This document shows, piece by piece, positions 20,117 to 32,700 of a stretch of DNA of 64,000 nucleotides. A program made the position numbers and the translations under genes. How positions within the stretch are numbered: the stretch's first letter is position 1; every line of letters starts with the position of its first letter. The stretch spans positions 98,254,734 to 98,318,733 of the forward strand of contig NC_073302.1 in assembly GCF_027595985.1 (NCBI RefSeq), in the 5' to 3' direction. The notes beneath the pieces were generated by a model. The model saw nothing but the letters and a program-made list of their open reading frames with translations. It did no database searches and was not told the origin of the DNA. The DNA is from Sorex araneus (taxonomy: Eukaryota > Chordata > Mammalia > Eulipotyphla > Soricidae).

Positions 20117-21190
20117 TTGACTGAGCCTATACACAATCCTTTTTCGAAACAAGAGGAAACAGGGATACTCATCTTCAAGGTCCCTCTTTCATACCACCAC
20201 AACAACATGAATAAACACCGCAAATCCCCATTGCAAGCAGAGGATGATCAAAGGAGTCCAGAAACCTCAACTGGCGTTTCCTACAAACTAGACCTCTCTG
20301 ATAAAGAATTCAGAGTTGAAATCCTCAACATGTTCAATGAACTCAATGCAAAGATGGACAACTTCAAGGAGGACCTGGCAGAAACAATACAACAGACAGC
20401 CGACAAAATACGGGAAGAAATGAGAGCAGAAATAAACCTTCAAAAAGAAATGAAGGATTCCATACATGAAATCAAAAACTCTCTGGCTGCCCTCAACAAT
20501 AGGATAGCTACAGCCGAAGACAGAATCAGTATGCTTGAAGATGAGCTGCAAGAAGCCTACAGGCAACAACAAACCATGGCAAGAGACCTCAAAATAGGTC
20601 TAGCCAGAATCACAGTCCTAGGGGATGATTTCAAGAGGAACAACAATAGAATCATTGGACTACCAGAACCACAGTGAACCAACCCTAACGAAAAAGACAG
20701 TCAAACAAATCATTGCGGAAAACTTCCAGAGCTGGACAATGCGGGCATCCAGATTCAAGGTGCCCGAAGGGTGTCAGCTAAAAGAGATCTTAACAGAAAA
20801 ACCCCAAGACATATCATAGTTACAATGATGGACGTCATCCAGAGAGACACAATACTGCAAGCAGCAAGGTCCAAGAAGGAAATTGCATACAAAGGAGCAC
20901 CCCTTAGATTCACAGCAGATCTATCAGAGGAAACCCTCCAAGCCCAAAGGCAATGGGATATAGTGAAAAAACTCAATGAAATCAATGCTTCACCAAGAAT
21001 ACTTTATCCGGACAAACTCTCCTTCAAACTTGAAGGAATCATACACGACTTTGGGGATAAACAACAGCTCAGGAACTTCAATAGACTCAAAACCAAACCT
21101 AAAAGAAGCAGTAAAGGGGCTATTGTAAGACAAGCACAACCCCTACAAGCACAACAAACCCTTACACAAAGATGGCACAAAATCCCATAA
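20117..21190 (+). pseudogene. L1 ORF1 (RNA-binding protein), frameshifted
   Basis: ORF1p is the trimeric nucleic-acid chaperone of L1. The N-terminal portion (20117-20677, 186 codons) shows a long coiled coil rich in Glu/Lys/Leu (EFRVEILNMFNELNAKMDNF through ISMLEDELQEAYRQQ), followed by the start of the RRM (NNNRIIGLPEPQ). The frame then shifts. The rest of the RRM and the C-terminal domain are read in other frames (20625-20819, then 20771-21190: MMDVIQRDTILQAARSKK, KGAPLRFTADLS, NEINASPRILYPDKLSF). At least two frameshifts disrupt it. The ORF1 stop (21188-21190) lies 19 nt inside the start of ORF2. Confidence 0.88.
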
Positions 21191-22252
21191 CAATAATCTC
21201 CCTTAATGTCAATGGTCTAAATTCACCAATTAAGAGACACAGACTGGCAAAATGGATTCAAAGACTGAACCCAACACTCTGCTGCCTGCAAGAAACACAT
21301 CTGAATAGCCAGTACAAACACAGACTCAAAGTCAAAGGATGGAAAACAATCCTGCAAGCAAACAACTCTCTCAAGAAAGCTGGGGTGGCTTTACTAGTAT
21401 CAGACAACATAGAATTCAGGTTGAAAAAGATTAGAAGGGATAGTGAAGGCCACTTTTTATTAATCACCAGATATGTACAGCAGGAAGAAATCACACTCCT
21501 AAATATCTACGCACCCAATGAGGGACCAGCTAAATACCTACAACAGCTGCTAAGAGATCTTAAGGAGGACATTGTGAGCAACATAATAGTAGTTGGAGAT
21601 TTCTAGACAGCACTGTTTCCTCTGGACAGATCAAGAAGATTAAAACTCACCAAGGAAATACTGGCTTGAAGGAAGAAATAGAAGGGAGAGGACTAATAGA
21701 TCTATACAGGGCTTTATATCCCCCAAATTCTTTTCAAGTGCACATGGAACATTTTCCAGAATAGACCATGCGCTGGGCCACACAACATACCTCAACAGAA
21801 TCAACAAGATAGACATTTTACCACCTATCTTTTCAGACCATGATGCACTGAAGATAAAAGTTAATCATGGACAGATGCAGAAAACCAAATCAAACACCTG
21901 GAAATTAAATAGCTGGATATTGAACAATGAGTGGGTCAGGAAGGAAATGAAGGAAGAATTCAAATGAGAATGAAGACACGAGCTACCAGAACCTGTGGGA
22001 CGCAGCTAAAGCCATATTAAGGGGAAAATTTATAGCTCTGCAAGCATATCTCAGGAAGGAAGAAAGGGCCCACATAAATAACTTGACTTCACAGCTCAAG
22101 ACCTTAGAAAAGGACTAACAAAAGAAACCCAAACCAGGCAGAAGGAAAGAGATAATAAAACTTAGAGCAGAAATTAACGACATGGAAACCCAAAAGACAA
22201 TTCAAAAGATCAATGAAACCAAGAGCTGGTTCTTCAAGAAAATAAACAAGAT

Positions 22253-22517
22253 GGGGCTGGAGAGATAGCACAGTGGGTAGGGCATTTGCCTTGCACTCGG
22301 TCGACCTGGGTTCAAATCCCAGCATCCCATATGGTCCCCTGAGCACGGCCAGGGGTAATTCCTGAGTGCAGAGCCAGGAGTAATCCCTGTGCATCGCCAG
22401 GTGTGACCCAAAAAGCCAAAAAAATAAATAAATAAAAAATAAAATAAAATAAAAATAAAGTAATCACAGCAACATACTGTAATAAAAATTATTTAAAAAT
22501 AAAAATAAATAAATAAG
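22253..22517 (+). mobile_element. SOR-type SINE in L1 ORF2, long A/T-rich tail
   Basis: A clear SOR head (GGGGCTGGAGAGATAGCACAG) and body are followed by an unusually long A-rich tail with (AAAT)n expansions to about 22517. ORF2 sequence resumes with GATTGATAAACC, and the flanks (aataaacaagat / aataaataagat) look like a slightly changed target-site duplication. The insertion postdates the L1. Confidence 0.93.
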
Positions 22518-22544
22518 ATTGATAAACCACTAGCCAGACTCACA

Positions 22545-22571
22545 AAGAAAGAAAGAGAGAGAGAGAGAGAA
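22545..22571 (+). repeat. (GA)n microsatellite in L1 ORF2
   Basis: A GAAAGAAAGAGAGAGAGAG tract expanded from a purine-rich stretch of L1 ORF2; the young L1 has a shorter, non-expanded equivalent near 31670-31690. Confidence 0.85.
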
Positions 22572-25500
22572 CCCTTTAAGCCGAATCAGAAATGAAAACG
22601 GGGACATCACAACAGAAACCAATAGAATTCAAAAGATTATCAGAGACTACTTTGAAAATCTGTATGCCACAAAACAAGAGAACCTAGAAGAAATGGATAA
22701 ATTCCTCGACTCCTATAATCTCCCAAGGCTGAACCAAGAAGACCTGGAGTACCTGAAATAGTCCAATTAACATCAAGGAAATTGAAATGGTAATCAAAAG
22801 TCTTCCCAAAAACAAAAGCCCATGTCCAGACGGATTCACTAGCGAGTTCTTCCAAACATTTAAAGAGGACCTTTTGCCAGTCCTTCTCAAACTTTTCCAG
22901 GAAATTGAAGAAACAGAAACCTTCCCAAACAGTTTCTATGAGGCTCTTATCTCCCTAATACCAAATGTAAACAAAGACACCACAAAAAAAGAAAACTACA
23001 GGCCAATATCCCTGACAAACACAGATGCGAAGATTCTCAACAAAATATTAGCAAATAGAATTCAACAACTCATCCAAAAGATCATACACCACGACCAAGT
23101 GGGATTCATCCCGGGGATGCAAGGGTGGTTTAACACCAAAAATCAATCAACATAAACCATCATATCAACAAAAGAAAAAATAAAGATCATATAATCATAT
23201 CAATAGATGCAGAGAAAGCATTTGACAAGATCCAGCATCCATTTATGATGAAAACACTCACCAAAATGGGTATAGAAGGGACCTTCCTCAATATAGTCAA
23301 AGCCATTTATCACAAGCCTATGGCAAGCATTGTCCTCAATGGGGAAAAACTAACAGCCTTCCCTCTGAGAACAGGGACGAGACAAGGATGCCCACTCTCT
23401 CCACTTCTGTTCAATATAGTTCTGGAAGTACTTGCAATAGCGATTAGGCAAGAAAAAGATATTAAGGGCATTCAGGTAGGAAAGGAAGAAATCAAGCTCT
23501 CACTATTCACAGATGATATGATACTATACCTAGAGAACCCTAAAACCTCTACCAAGAAACAATAGACTCATATAGTAAAGTTGCAGGCTATAGAATCAAT
23601 ACCCAACAGTCCATGGCTTTCGTATATGAAAATAAGAGAGAGAAAAAAGTGACATGGGAAAAGCAATCCCGTTCACAATTAAGCCTCAAAAAATCAAGTA
23701 CCTCGGAATCATCTTAACAAAGGAGGTAAAGGACTTGTATAATGAAAACTACAAAATGCTACTTCAGGAAATAAAAGAGGACACGAGGAAATGAAAAGAC
23801 ATCCACTGCTCATGGATTGGAAGAATTAATATTGTCAAAATGGCAATTCTCCCCAAAGCATTGTACAAATTCAATGTGATCCCTATAGGGATACCCTTGA
23901 CATTCTTCAAAGAAATGGAGCAAGAACTCATGAAATTCATATGGAACAATAAGCCCCCACGAATAGCTAAAGAAATTCTTAGGAAAAAGTAAATAGGAGG
24001 AATCAACTTCCCCAACTTCCAACTCTACTACAAAGCGGTAGTCATTAAAACAGCATGGTACTGGAACAAAGGCAGACCTGCAGACCAATGGAACAGGGTT
24101 GAATACTATGAAACACACCCCCAAATATATGATCATCTAATCTTTGATAAGGGAGCAAGAAATGTTAATTGGAACAAGGAAAGCATGTTTAACAAATTGT
24201 GGTGGCAAAACTGGATGGCTACATGCAAAAAAATGGGCTTAGACCTCCATCTATCACCATGTACAAAAATCAGATCAAGATGGATTAAAGACCTCAACAT
24301 CAGACCAGAATCCCTAAGGTACATTGAAGACAAGGTCGGCAAAACCCTCCACGACATTGAAGCCAAAGTTATCTTCAAAGCTGACACGCCACTGGCCAAG
24401 CAAGTGAAAACAAAGATAAATAAATGGGACTATCTCAAACTAAGAAGCTTCTGCACCTCAAAAGAAACAGTGACCAAAACACAAAGACAATCTACAGAAT
24501 GGGAAAGGATATTTACACAGTACCCATCCGATTAAGGGTTGATAACAAGGATATACAATGCACTGGTTGAACTCCACAAGAAGAAAACTGCCAACCCAAT
24601 CAAAAAATGGGGTGATGAAATGAACAGAAACTTTCCCAAAGAAGAAATCCGAATGGCTCAGAGGCACATTAGAAAATGTTCAACATCACTAATCATCAGG
24701 GAGATGTAGATCAAAACAACCATGAGATATCCTCTCACACCACAGAGACTGGCCCAGATCCCCAAAAACAAAAGCAACCGGTGTTGGCGTGGATGTGGGG
24801 AGAAAGGGACTCTCCTTCACTGCTGGTGGGAATGCCGACTGTTTCAGCCCTTTTGGAAAACAATATGGACATTCTCAAAAAGTTAGAAATTGAGCTCCCT
24901 TTTGACCCAGCAATACCACTCCTGGGAATATATCCCGGAGAGGCAAAAAGGTATAGTAGAGATGACAATCTGCATTTCTATGTTCATTGCCGCTCTGTTT
25001 ACAATAGCTACAATATGGAAAAAACCAGAGTGCCCGAAATCAGATGATTGGCTAAAGAAACTCTGGTATATCTACACAATGGAATACTACATAGCTGTCA
25101 GAAAACATGAAGTCATGAAATTTGCATATATGTGGATCAACATGGAAAGTATCATGCTGCGTGAAATGAGTCAGAAAGTAAGAGACAGACATAGAAAGAT
25201 TGCACTCATATGTGCAATATAAAGTAGCTGAGAGGTACAAGCTTACAATGTTGCGATTTCTGGCAGATATTTCTCTGGACTTAGTTACTAGAATACTAAA
25301 ATACAGAAATCCAAAACTGTGCGGCTGCTAGTGCGGCCTCCTGACCTCATATCTCTTCATTCTGAGCAATGGAAAACAAATTACCAAATGCTTTCTTTTC
25401 AGCAGGGCGACTTTAGGGGGGAGAAACTACAAATCAATAATAGTGAATTTTTTGTTGAAATATTGAATGTAATCAAAGTAAAGTGAAATTTACCAGTTAC

Positions 25501-25699
25501 ACATGTGGTGTGGGGTGCTGGGGAGGTGGGGGGAAGTGGGGAGGTATACCGTGATTCTTGGTGGTGGAATATTTTGCACTGGTGAAAGGATGGGTGTTCG
25601 AGCATTGTATAACTGAGACTTAAACCTGAAAGCTTTGTAACTTTCCACATGGTGATTCAATAAAAAAATAAAATAAAAAAATAATAAAAAAGAAAAAAA

Positions 25700-26105
25700 T
25701 GCACTGAGCCTTTGCCCAGCACAGTCCAGAGTCCTGACAGCCCCTTGAGATGGCCATCAAGCCTCACCTGAAGTCCTCTTTTTCTTCTTGACAGAGTTGA
25801 TCCCTGCTACTTGATTTCTTAGGAAGCCAGAGACTCAGGTTAGAGTGAGGATTTGCTCTTTGCAGGAAAGGAAAGTCAGTCCTAGGCCTTACTCAGCGTC
25901 ACTGGGTTCTTGTCTTGCCTCACAGAAAAGAATTTTAGGAGTAGACGAGCAGGGAAGTAAAAGAGATTTTATTTGGAGGCTTTTAGAAAGGGGAAGAAGG
26001 GAAGGAAAATGAGGGACAGAGAATAACATGTTCAAGAGACAAACTGGTTTCTCCAAAGGAGGAGAGAGCTCCTACACACATCCCAGCATTAGATATAAAA
26101 TCATG
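25700..26105 (-). mobile_element. ERV LTR/leader-like fragment, family C
   Basis: From about 25908 to 26104 this matches 34376-34600 block by block (TGGGTTCTTGTCTTGCC, AGGAGTAGAC, GATTTTATTTGGAG, CCTA(C)ACA...AGCATTAGATA). Read on the - strand it contains CCAAATAAAATC, a polyadenylation-type signal expected in an LTR R region, followed by U5-like sequence. Positions 25700-25907 have no partner at 33760-34375. The borders and TG/CA ends are not identified, so the LTR assignment is tentative. Confidence 0.45.
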
Positions 26106-26441
26106 TAGAGGATGTTGGGAGGACCCACTCAGGTTGGAAGATGCGAACTAAAAGTAGACTACAGACCGAATATGAAGGCCACTCAATACCTCTATTGCAA
26201 ACTGCAGCACCCAAAAGGAGAGAGAGAAAAGGAATGCCCTGCCGCGGAGGCAGGGTGGAGTGGTGGGGGATGGGGTGGGGGTGGTAAGAGGGATACTGGG
26301 ATCATTGGTGGAGGAGAATGGGCACTGGTGGAGGGATGGGTAAATGATCACTGTATGAGTGAAATGCAAACACAAAAGTTCATACGTTTGTAACTGTACA
26401 TCACAGTGATTCTCTAATAAAATTTTTTAAAAAATAAAATA
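26106..26441 (+). mobile_element. L1 3'UTR insertion, 5'-truncated
   Basis: A sense L1 3' end (CTCTATTGCAAACTGCAGCAC..., G-runs, CATCACAGTGATTCTCTAATAAAA, A-rich tail). A 9-bp target-site duplication (aaaatcatg) is at 26097-26105 and 26442-26450. It interrupts the family C LTR-like sequence and is therefore younger. The open frame across it is a by-product of the purine bias. Confidence 0.9.
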
Positions 26442-26450
26442 AAAATCATG

Positions 26451-28526
26451 AAAAACCTAGTTTTTGTTTGACTAATTCTACTAGTATTTTTCTTAATAGT
26501 AATATATTTTTTCTTATAACTCAATGTTCATCAACGTGTATTTTATGTTCCTGATGATAGTTACTTCTGCCTTACTTTGAAATCAAGTTTCATTACTTAT
26601 CATTGGCTTACAATTTTATATGATTTCAGGAGAATGTTTCACTCCTCTATTGTCCATCAGCTTTGCTGCTCTTGACATGAGAGTGTCTCTGGCACCTCAG
26701 TTTCCAAATGACCTCCTCTCTCTGCTCCTGCTATCTGGCCTCTCTCTATTCTGGAAACTATCATCATTTGCAGCAAAGATAAAGAGTTGTTTTTTATTGT
26801 GTTTTCTCAGTCCATTTGCTTTACTTAAATCATCCACATGTGAGTAAACCATCTAATAATTATATTTCACCTCATCACTTGTTTCTCTCAGTGTAATCAT
26901 CTCAAGATTCATCCTTTCTCTGAAGGGGCATGGCTTTGAGAGTGGAAGGTACTCCCAGCTGGAGCATTCCTGCTACACATGTGAAAGAACGGTGTGTCTG
27001 AGTGAACTTCCAAAGTTTGTTGTTGATTTTTATTTTAACTTCTCCACATCAATATACTTATGTGTCTAAAAAGTGGACCAAGAGTCATGTTTCTAAAAAT
27101 ACTGGCTTTTGTATCTTCCTAGCTTGGAAGTCTAAACTTAGAAGTTATAGGATTTAAGTCTATAACTGTGGACTAATAATTTGAAGGACTCATGCCTGCT
27201 GCCTGTCCTGTGCGGTAAGAGAGGGGAGGCAGTAGTAGTTGCTAAAATCCAAGTCACTGTTCAGTTTTCTTCCGTGAATGGGGCTGAGTCAAGTTCTGGA
27301 AAGTTTCCCATTTAATTTTCCATGTTTCTGACATTTGTGGGTGACAGAAGCCACAATTTCAATCTGAAAGGGCCTAAGCACTGACTTTTAAGAAGAGATC
27401 TGGGATAATGCACTAACAATGACAACAAAATAGAATAGGTATAGTACTCATGGGTTTATCTTTTTATAGGCAATGTAGAATTATATTAATTGAGCAGCTC
27501 CAAACATATATGCCTCTCAAAAACGCAGGCTGGTGGTGAGAGGAAAATGGGGGAAGTTGATAAGCGGTGATCGGATTGATGTTGAAATACTATATGTCTG
27601 AAACTCTGAATAACTTTGTGAATCATGGTGCCTTAATAGCAAATTTAAATGAGAAAAAATAAAATTAGACAAACATTTAGTTTGCGTGTACATTAACTGG
27701 AGTTCTCCTTGTGGAAAATTCTTCTAGTAATTTATTTTTGTGTGCTTTTTTCATAAATTGCTATTTTTCAGGAACTGGTCGCTGTCATTTGATTTTTCAA
27801 ATGTATTAGCATAAAGTTGTCAATAAATGTCACGTAAAAACTGTGTAGCTCTTGATTTCTTTATCTAGCCATCTGATTTTTAAATTGATTTCAAGTCTTG
27901 TGTATTATGATTAACTATTAACATAAGTATGCAAAAACTTTTGAATTGGTGTTTGTATATTCATCAGATAAATAATGAGGAGTGGTAATTTTTATAAAAT
28001 TGTACCTTCATTTTAAATTTTTAATGAATATTCATACTGTTTTAAGTAGACGTTACGCCAATCTATATTCCCAATACACAGTACTCAAGCTTTCCTTTTC
28101 GTTACACCCTCCCAAATACCTGTTTTTATAATACAGTATGCCATATGTCTCGTCACACTGTTTGCCAGAATAATTGTAGAGAAGACATGTGTTTTAAAAC
28201 ATCAGGGTGGAGAGGAATAAAGAAAAACTAAAATTTTTTCCTTTGTCCAATATCTTTGAAAATTTTGTCAGTGATTATGTCAGCTATTTATTGATGCTAC
28301 AAAAAGTGACCATAAGGAGGCTTAAATAATATAAATTTATTATCTGAAGTTCAATAGACCAGAAGTCTAACATGCATTCCATTGGAGCTAAAATCATTGT
28401 GGTAGTGAATTTGCATTATTCTAGGGGTTCCAGAAAAATTTTATTTCTTTGCTTTTACCAGATTCTAGAAGCTCACTGTATTTCTTGATTCCTTTTTCAA
28501 TTTCAAAGCAAATCATGTTATATAAC
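26451..28526. other. Intergenic, mostly unique AT-rich sequence
   Basis: No gene recognised. An old L1 3'UTR end can be seen at about 27520-27665 (a GGCTGGTGGTGAGAGG stretch, CTGAATAACTTTGTGAATCATGGTG, then A-rich). The 75-codon open frame at 26620-26847 has no recognisable similarity. One of the larger repeat-poor stretches of the intergenic region. Confidence 0.5.
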
Positions 28527-28540
28527 AATGATTATTCTTT

Positions 28541-31500
28541 TTTTTTTTAATTTTATTTATTTTTAATTAGAGAATCACCGTGAGGGTACAGTTACAGATT
28601 TATACACTTTTGTGCTTATACTTCCCTCATACAAAGTTCGGGAACCCATCCCTTCACCAGTGCCCATTCTCCACCACCGTAAACCCAGCGTCCCTCCCAC
28701 CCTCCCCAATCCCATCTCCCCCCCACCCCACCCTGCCACTGTGGCAGGGCATTCCCTTCTGTTCTCTCTCTCTAATTAGCTGTTGTGGTTTGCAATAAAG
28801 GTGTTGAGTGGCCGCTGTGCTCAGTCTCTAGCCCTCATTCAGCCCGCAACTCCCTTCCCCCACATGGCCTTCGACTACAATGTAGTTGGTGATCGCTTCT
28901 CTGAGTTGACCTTTCCCCGGAACGTGAGGCCAGCCTCGAAGCCATGGAGTCAACCTCCTGGTACTTATTTCTACAGTTCTTGGGTGATAGTCTCCCACTC
29001 TGTTATTCTATATACCATAGATGAGTGCAATCTTTCTATGTCTGTCTCTCTCTTCCTGACTCATTTCACTCAGCATGAAACTTTTCATGCCCATCCACTT
29101 AACTACAAAATACTTGACCTCCTTTTTTCTAACAGCTGCATAGTATTCCATTGTATAGATGTACCAAAGTTTCCTCAACCAGTCATCCGTTCTGGGGCAT
29201 TCGGGTTTTTTCCAGATTCTGGCTATTGTAAACAGTGCTGCGATAAACATACATGTGCAGATGTTGTTTCGATTGTACTTTTTTGCCTCTCTGGGATATA
29301 TTCCCAGCAGTGGTATTGCTGGGTCAAATGGGAATTCAATATCTAATTTTTTGAGAATCGTCCAAATTGTTTTCCAGAAGGGCTGAACCAGTCGGCATTC
29401 CCACCAGCAGTGAAGGGTCCCTTTCTCCCCACATCCTCTCCAACAGCGGTTGCTTTTGTTCTTTTGGATGTGTGCTAGTCTCTGTGGTGTGAGGTGGTAT
29501 CTCATGGTTGTTTTGATCTGCATCTCTCTGATGATTAGTGATGCAGAGCACTTTTTCATGTGCCTTTTGGCCATTCGTATTTCTTCCTTGGTAAAGTTTC
29601 TGTTCATTTCTTCGCCCCATTTTTTGATGGGGTTGGATGTTTTCTTCTTGTAGAGTTCAACCAGTGCTTTATATACCATTGATATCAACCCCTTATCTGA
29701 TGGGTATTGTGTAAATATCCTTTCCCATTCTGTGGATAGTCTTTGGATTCTGGTCAATGTATCTCTTGCGGTGCAGAAGCTTTTTAGTTTAATGTAGTCC
29801 CATTTGTTGATCTCTGTTTTTACTAGATTGCTTAGTTCCGTGTCACCTTTGAAGATACCTTTATCTTCAATATCGTGGAGGGTTTCGCCGACCTTGTCTT
29901 CAATGTACCTTATGGTTTGTGGTCTAATGTTGAGGTCTTTAATCCATTTTGATCTGACTTTTGTGCATGGTGTCAGGTCAAGGTCTAAACCCATTTTTTT
30001 GCATGTGGTTGTCCAGTTGTGCCAGCACCATTTGTTAAAGAGGCTTTCCTTGCTCCACTTCACATCTCTTGCTCCCTTATCAAAGATTAGATGGTCATAC
30101 ATTTGGGGTTGTGTGTAGGGATATTCCACCCTGTTCCATTGGTCTACGGCTCTGCCTTTGTTCCAGTACCATGCTGTTTTAATTGTTACTGCTTTGTAGT
30201 AAAGTTTGAGGTTGGGGATGGTGATGCCTCCCATCATCTTTTTCCCAAGAATTGTTTTAGCTATCCTTGGACGTTTGTTATTCCATATGAATTTTAGGAT
30301 TGCTTGATCCATTTCTTTGAAGAGTGTCATGGGTATATTTATAGGGATCGCATTGAATCTGTATAATGCTTTAGGGAGTATTGCCATTTTGACAACATTG
30401 ATTCTCCCTATCCACGAGCAGGGTATATGTTTCCATTTCCTCATGTCCTCTTTGATTTCATGGAGTAGCGTTATGTAGTTTTCTTTGTAAAGGTCTTTTA
30501 CTTCCTTGGTTAAGCTGATTCCGAGGTACTTGATTTTCTGGGGCACGATTGTGAATGGGATTGCTTTTTTCATGTCCCTTTCCTCTGCCTCATTGTTTGC
30601 ATATATGAAGGCCATGGATTTTTGGGTATTGATTTTGTAGCCTGCAACTTTACTGTATAAGTCTATTGTTTCTAAGAGTTTCTTAGTAGAGGTTTTAGGC
30701 TTCTCTAGATATAGTATCATGTCGTCTGCAAATAGTGAGAGTTTGATTTCTTCCCTTCCTATCTGGATGCCCTTAATCTCTTTTTCTTGTCTAATAGCTA
30801 TCGCAAGTACTTCCAGTACTATATTGAAGAGGAGTGGTGAGAGTGGGCATCCTTGTCTTGTGCCTGATCTCAGAGGAAAGGCCCTTAGTTTTTCCCCGTT
30901 GAGGATAATGCTTGCCGTAGGCTTGTGATAAATGGCTTCGACTATCTTGAGGAAAGTTCCTCCAAACCCCATTTTGGCGAGGGTTTTCATCATGAAAGGA
31001 TGTTGGATCTTGTCAAATGCTTTCTCTGCATCTATTGATATGATCATATGGTTTTTATCTTTACTTTTGTTGATATGCTGGATTATGTTGATTGATTTCC
31101 GAATGTTAAACCATCCTTGCATCCCTGGGATGAATCCCACTTGGTCGTGGTGTATAATCTTTTTGATGAGTTGTTGGATCCTATTTGCCAGTATTTTGTT
31201 GAGGATCTTCGCATCGGTGTTCATCAGGGATATTGGTCTGTAATTTTCTTTCTTAGTGATGTCTTTGTTTGCTTTTGGTATTAGGGAGATGTGTGCTTCA
31301 TAGAAACTGTTTGGGAGATTTCCTGTTTTTTCAATTTCCTGGAAAAGTTTGAGGAAAACAGGCAGCAGGTCTTCTTTAAATGTTTGGAAGAATTCGCCAG
31401 TGAAGCCATCTGGGCCTGGGCTTTTGTTTTTGGGGAGGTTTTTGATCACAGCTTCAATTTCCTTAACATTGATGGGTCTATTCAGGTATTCCAAGTCTTC

Positions 31501-31712
31501 TTTGTTCAGTCTTGGGAGATTGTAAGAATCGAGGAATCCATCCATTTCTTTTAGGTTCTCCTGTTTTGTGGCATATAGACTTTCGAAGTAGTCTCTAATG
31601 ATCTTTTGAATCTCACTGGTTTCTGTTATGATGTCCCCCTTTTCATTTCTGATTCGATTTATTAGGGTTCTTTCTCTTTCTTTCTTTGTAAGTCTTGCTA
31701 GCGGTTTATCAA
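28541..31712 (-). mobile_element. Young 5'-truncated L1 with open ORF2 frame
   Basis: Reverse-strand L1 with its A tail at the left (T-run at 28541-28548), 3'UTR to 29007, and ORF2 running uninterrupted to the truncation point. A perfect 14-bp target-site duplication (aatgattattcttt) is at 28527-28540 and 31713-31726. Truncation within ORF2 removes the endonuclease, ORF1 and promoter, so it cannot move autonomously. The absence of any stop over about 2.7 kb makes it the youngest L1 here. Confidence 0.96.
29008..31712 (-). CDS. L1 ORF2p C-terminal two-thirds, open frame (truncated)
   Basis: The frame is open from the L1 truncation edge to the stop at 29008, about 900 codons, of which 845 follow the first Met (31545). 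There is no native start codon. Visible parts in order: the end of the linker ([20 protein letters not shown]); RT fingers ([40 protein letters not shown]); RT palm A ([18 protein letters not shown]); thumb-side block ([14 protein letters not shown]); the FADD box (30721-30732); and the C-terminal zinc knuckle [17 protein letters not shown]. The knuckle spacing is CX3CX6HX4C, one residue shorter than in the L1 at 24785. RT residues look intact but the endonuclease is missing. Translation in vivo is unlikely without promoter or start. It is a recent pseudocopy, not a host gene. Confidence 0.9.
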
Positions 31713-31726
31713 AATGATTATTCTTT

Positions 31727-31985
31727 GTAGTCCAATTTCTCTGACTTCAACAAGAACTGTTATTTGCTTTTAAATATTTATTGGAGTATTTTGGGACTAT
31801 TTAGCAATTCTGGAGGCTATAACTCAAAGTTATTATATTTAATTATATTTGCAAATTACTTCTTCCATGTAAGGAAACAGAGTAATTCAGAGATCCTAAA
31901 GAGTTGAACAAGACATTGTTGAGGGAGGAGAAAAGTCATTAGTTTTTAGGTTATCCAACACTGACCTAGAAACTATTACATTACT
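31727..31985. other. Short unique gap
   Basis: AT-rich sequence between two L1 insertions; nothing recognised. Confidence 0.5.
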
Positions 31986-32700
31986 TCACCCCAATTTTTT
32001 TATAGAATCACTGTGAGATAGTCACAAATTTGTTCATGATTAGGTTTCAGTCCCAACATCCAACTTTCCTCAGAGTGCATTTCCTACCCCTAATGCCCCC
32101 TATTTTCCTCCTTCCATCCCCAAAGCCCCCAGCCTGCCCCTATGACAGACAATTTTCTTCTTTACCTCTTCTTTTAGGCATTGTAGTTTGCAATACAGGT
32201 ACTTAAAGTTTATCACACATATTACTTAACCTACGCCTAGCACCCAAATAGCTATCATTGTCATAGTGGTACCTTCTCTGTCTAACTGCACCAATCCTCA
32301 ACTTGTGGCAAGATTCCAACTATGAAACATTTGGCCCTTGTTTCTACCATCTTTGACTATTAGTCTTTAACTATGGTTTTTATATCCTGAACATCCATTT
32401 CCATTTCTTCTCTGAAGAAGTTTCTGTTCATCTTTTCTACCCTTTTTTGGGGGGAGGGGGATGGGATTGGAAGGGTTTTCTGGTCAAATTCTACCAGTTT
32501 CTTATATATTCTTGATATTAAGTCCTTATTAGATGATTCTTGGGAAAAACAATTTTTTTTCCCAATTTGTAGGCTGTCTTTATATTCTGATCATTGTTCC
32601 CTGAATATTGCTTACATTTTCCTCTGTGTGCCTTAAGGAATCAGATTTGATATCAAGGTCTTTAAACCTCTAAGATTTTACTTTGAGTATAGTGTTGGAT

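Larger units (their letters stand above)
21172..25222 (+). pseudogene. L1 ORF2 (endonuclease-reverse transcriptase), disrupted
   Basis: ORF2p carries the APE-type endonuclease and reverse transcriptase of L1. The start at 21172 reads MAQNPITIISLNVNGLNSPI, with endonuclease motifs CCLQETHL, NIYAPN and VGDF. A nonsense codon falls at 21604-21606, in place of the residue after GDF. Later pieces give RT blocks ([10 protein letters not shown]-like near 22840, [53 protein letters not shown]) and the C-terminal zinc knuckle ([18 protein letters not shown], near 24785). The catalytic box reads FTDD instead of FADD. Multiple stops, frameshifts and a SINE inactivate the gene. Confidence 0.9.
19745..25690 (+). 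mobile_element. Near-full-length L1 (5'UTR, ORF1, ORF2, 3'UTR), inactive
   Basis: All four L1 sections are present in order: a GC-rich 5'UTR (19745-20116), ORF1 (20117-21190), ORF2 (21172-25222) and a 3'UTR (25223-25690) with G-rich runs and an A-rich tail. A SOR SINE (22253-22517) is inserted in ORF2. Both ORFs carry stops and frameshifts, so the copy cannot retrotranspose on its own. No target-site duplication was found. It is the best local reference for the L1 family. Confidence 0.93.

Noticed and set aside
28783-29346. A 187-codon + strand open frame
   Set aside because: It lies antisense to the L1 3'UTR and ORF2 C-terminus and has no independent support.
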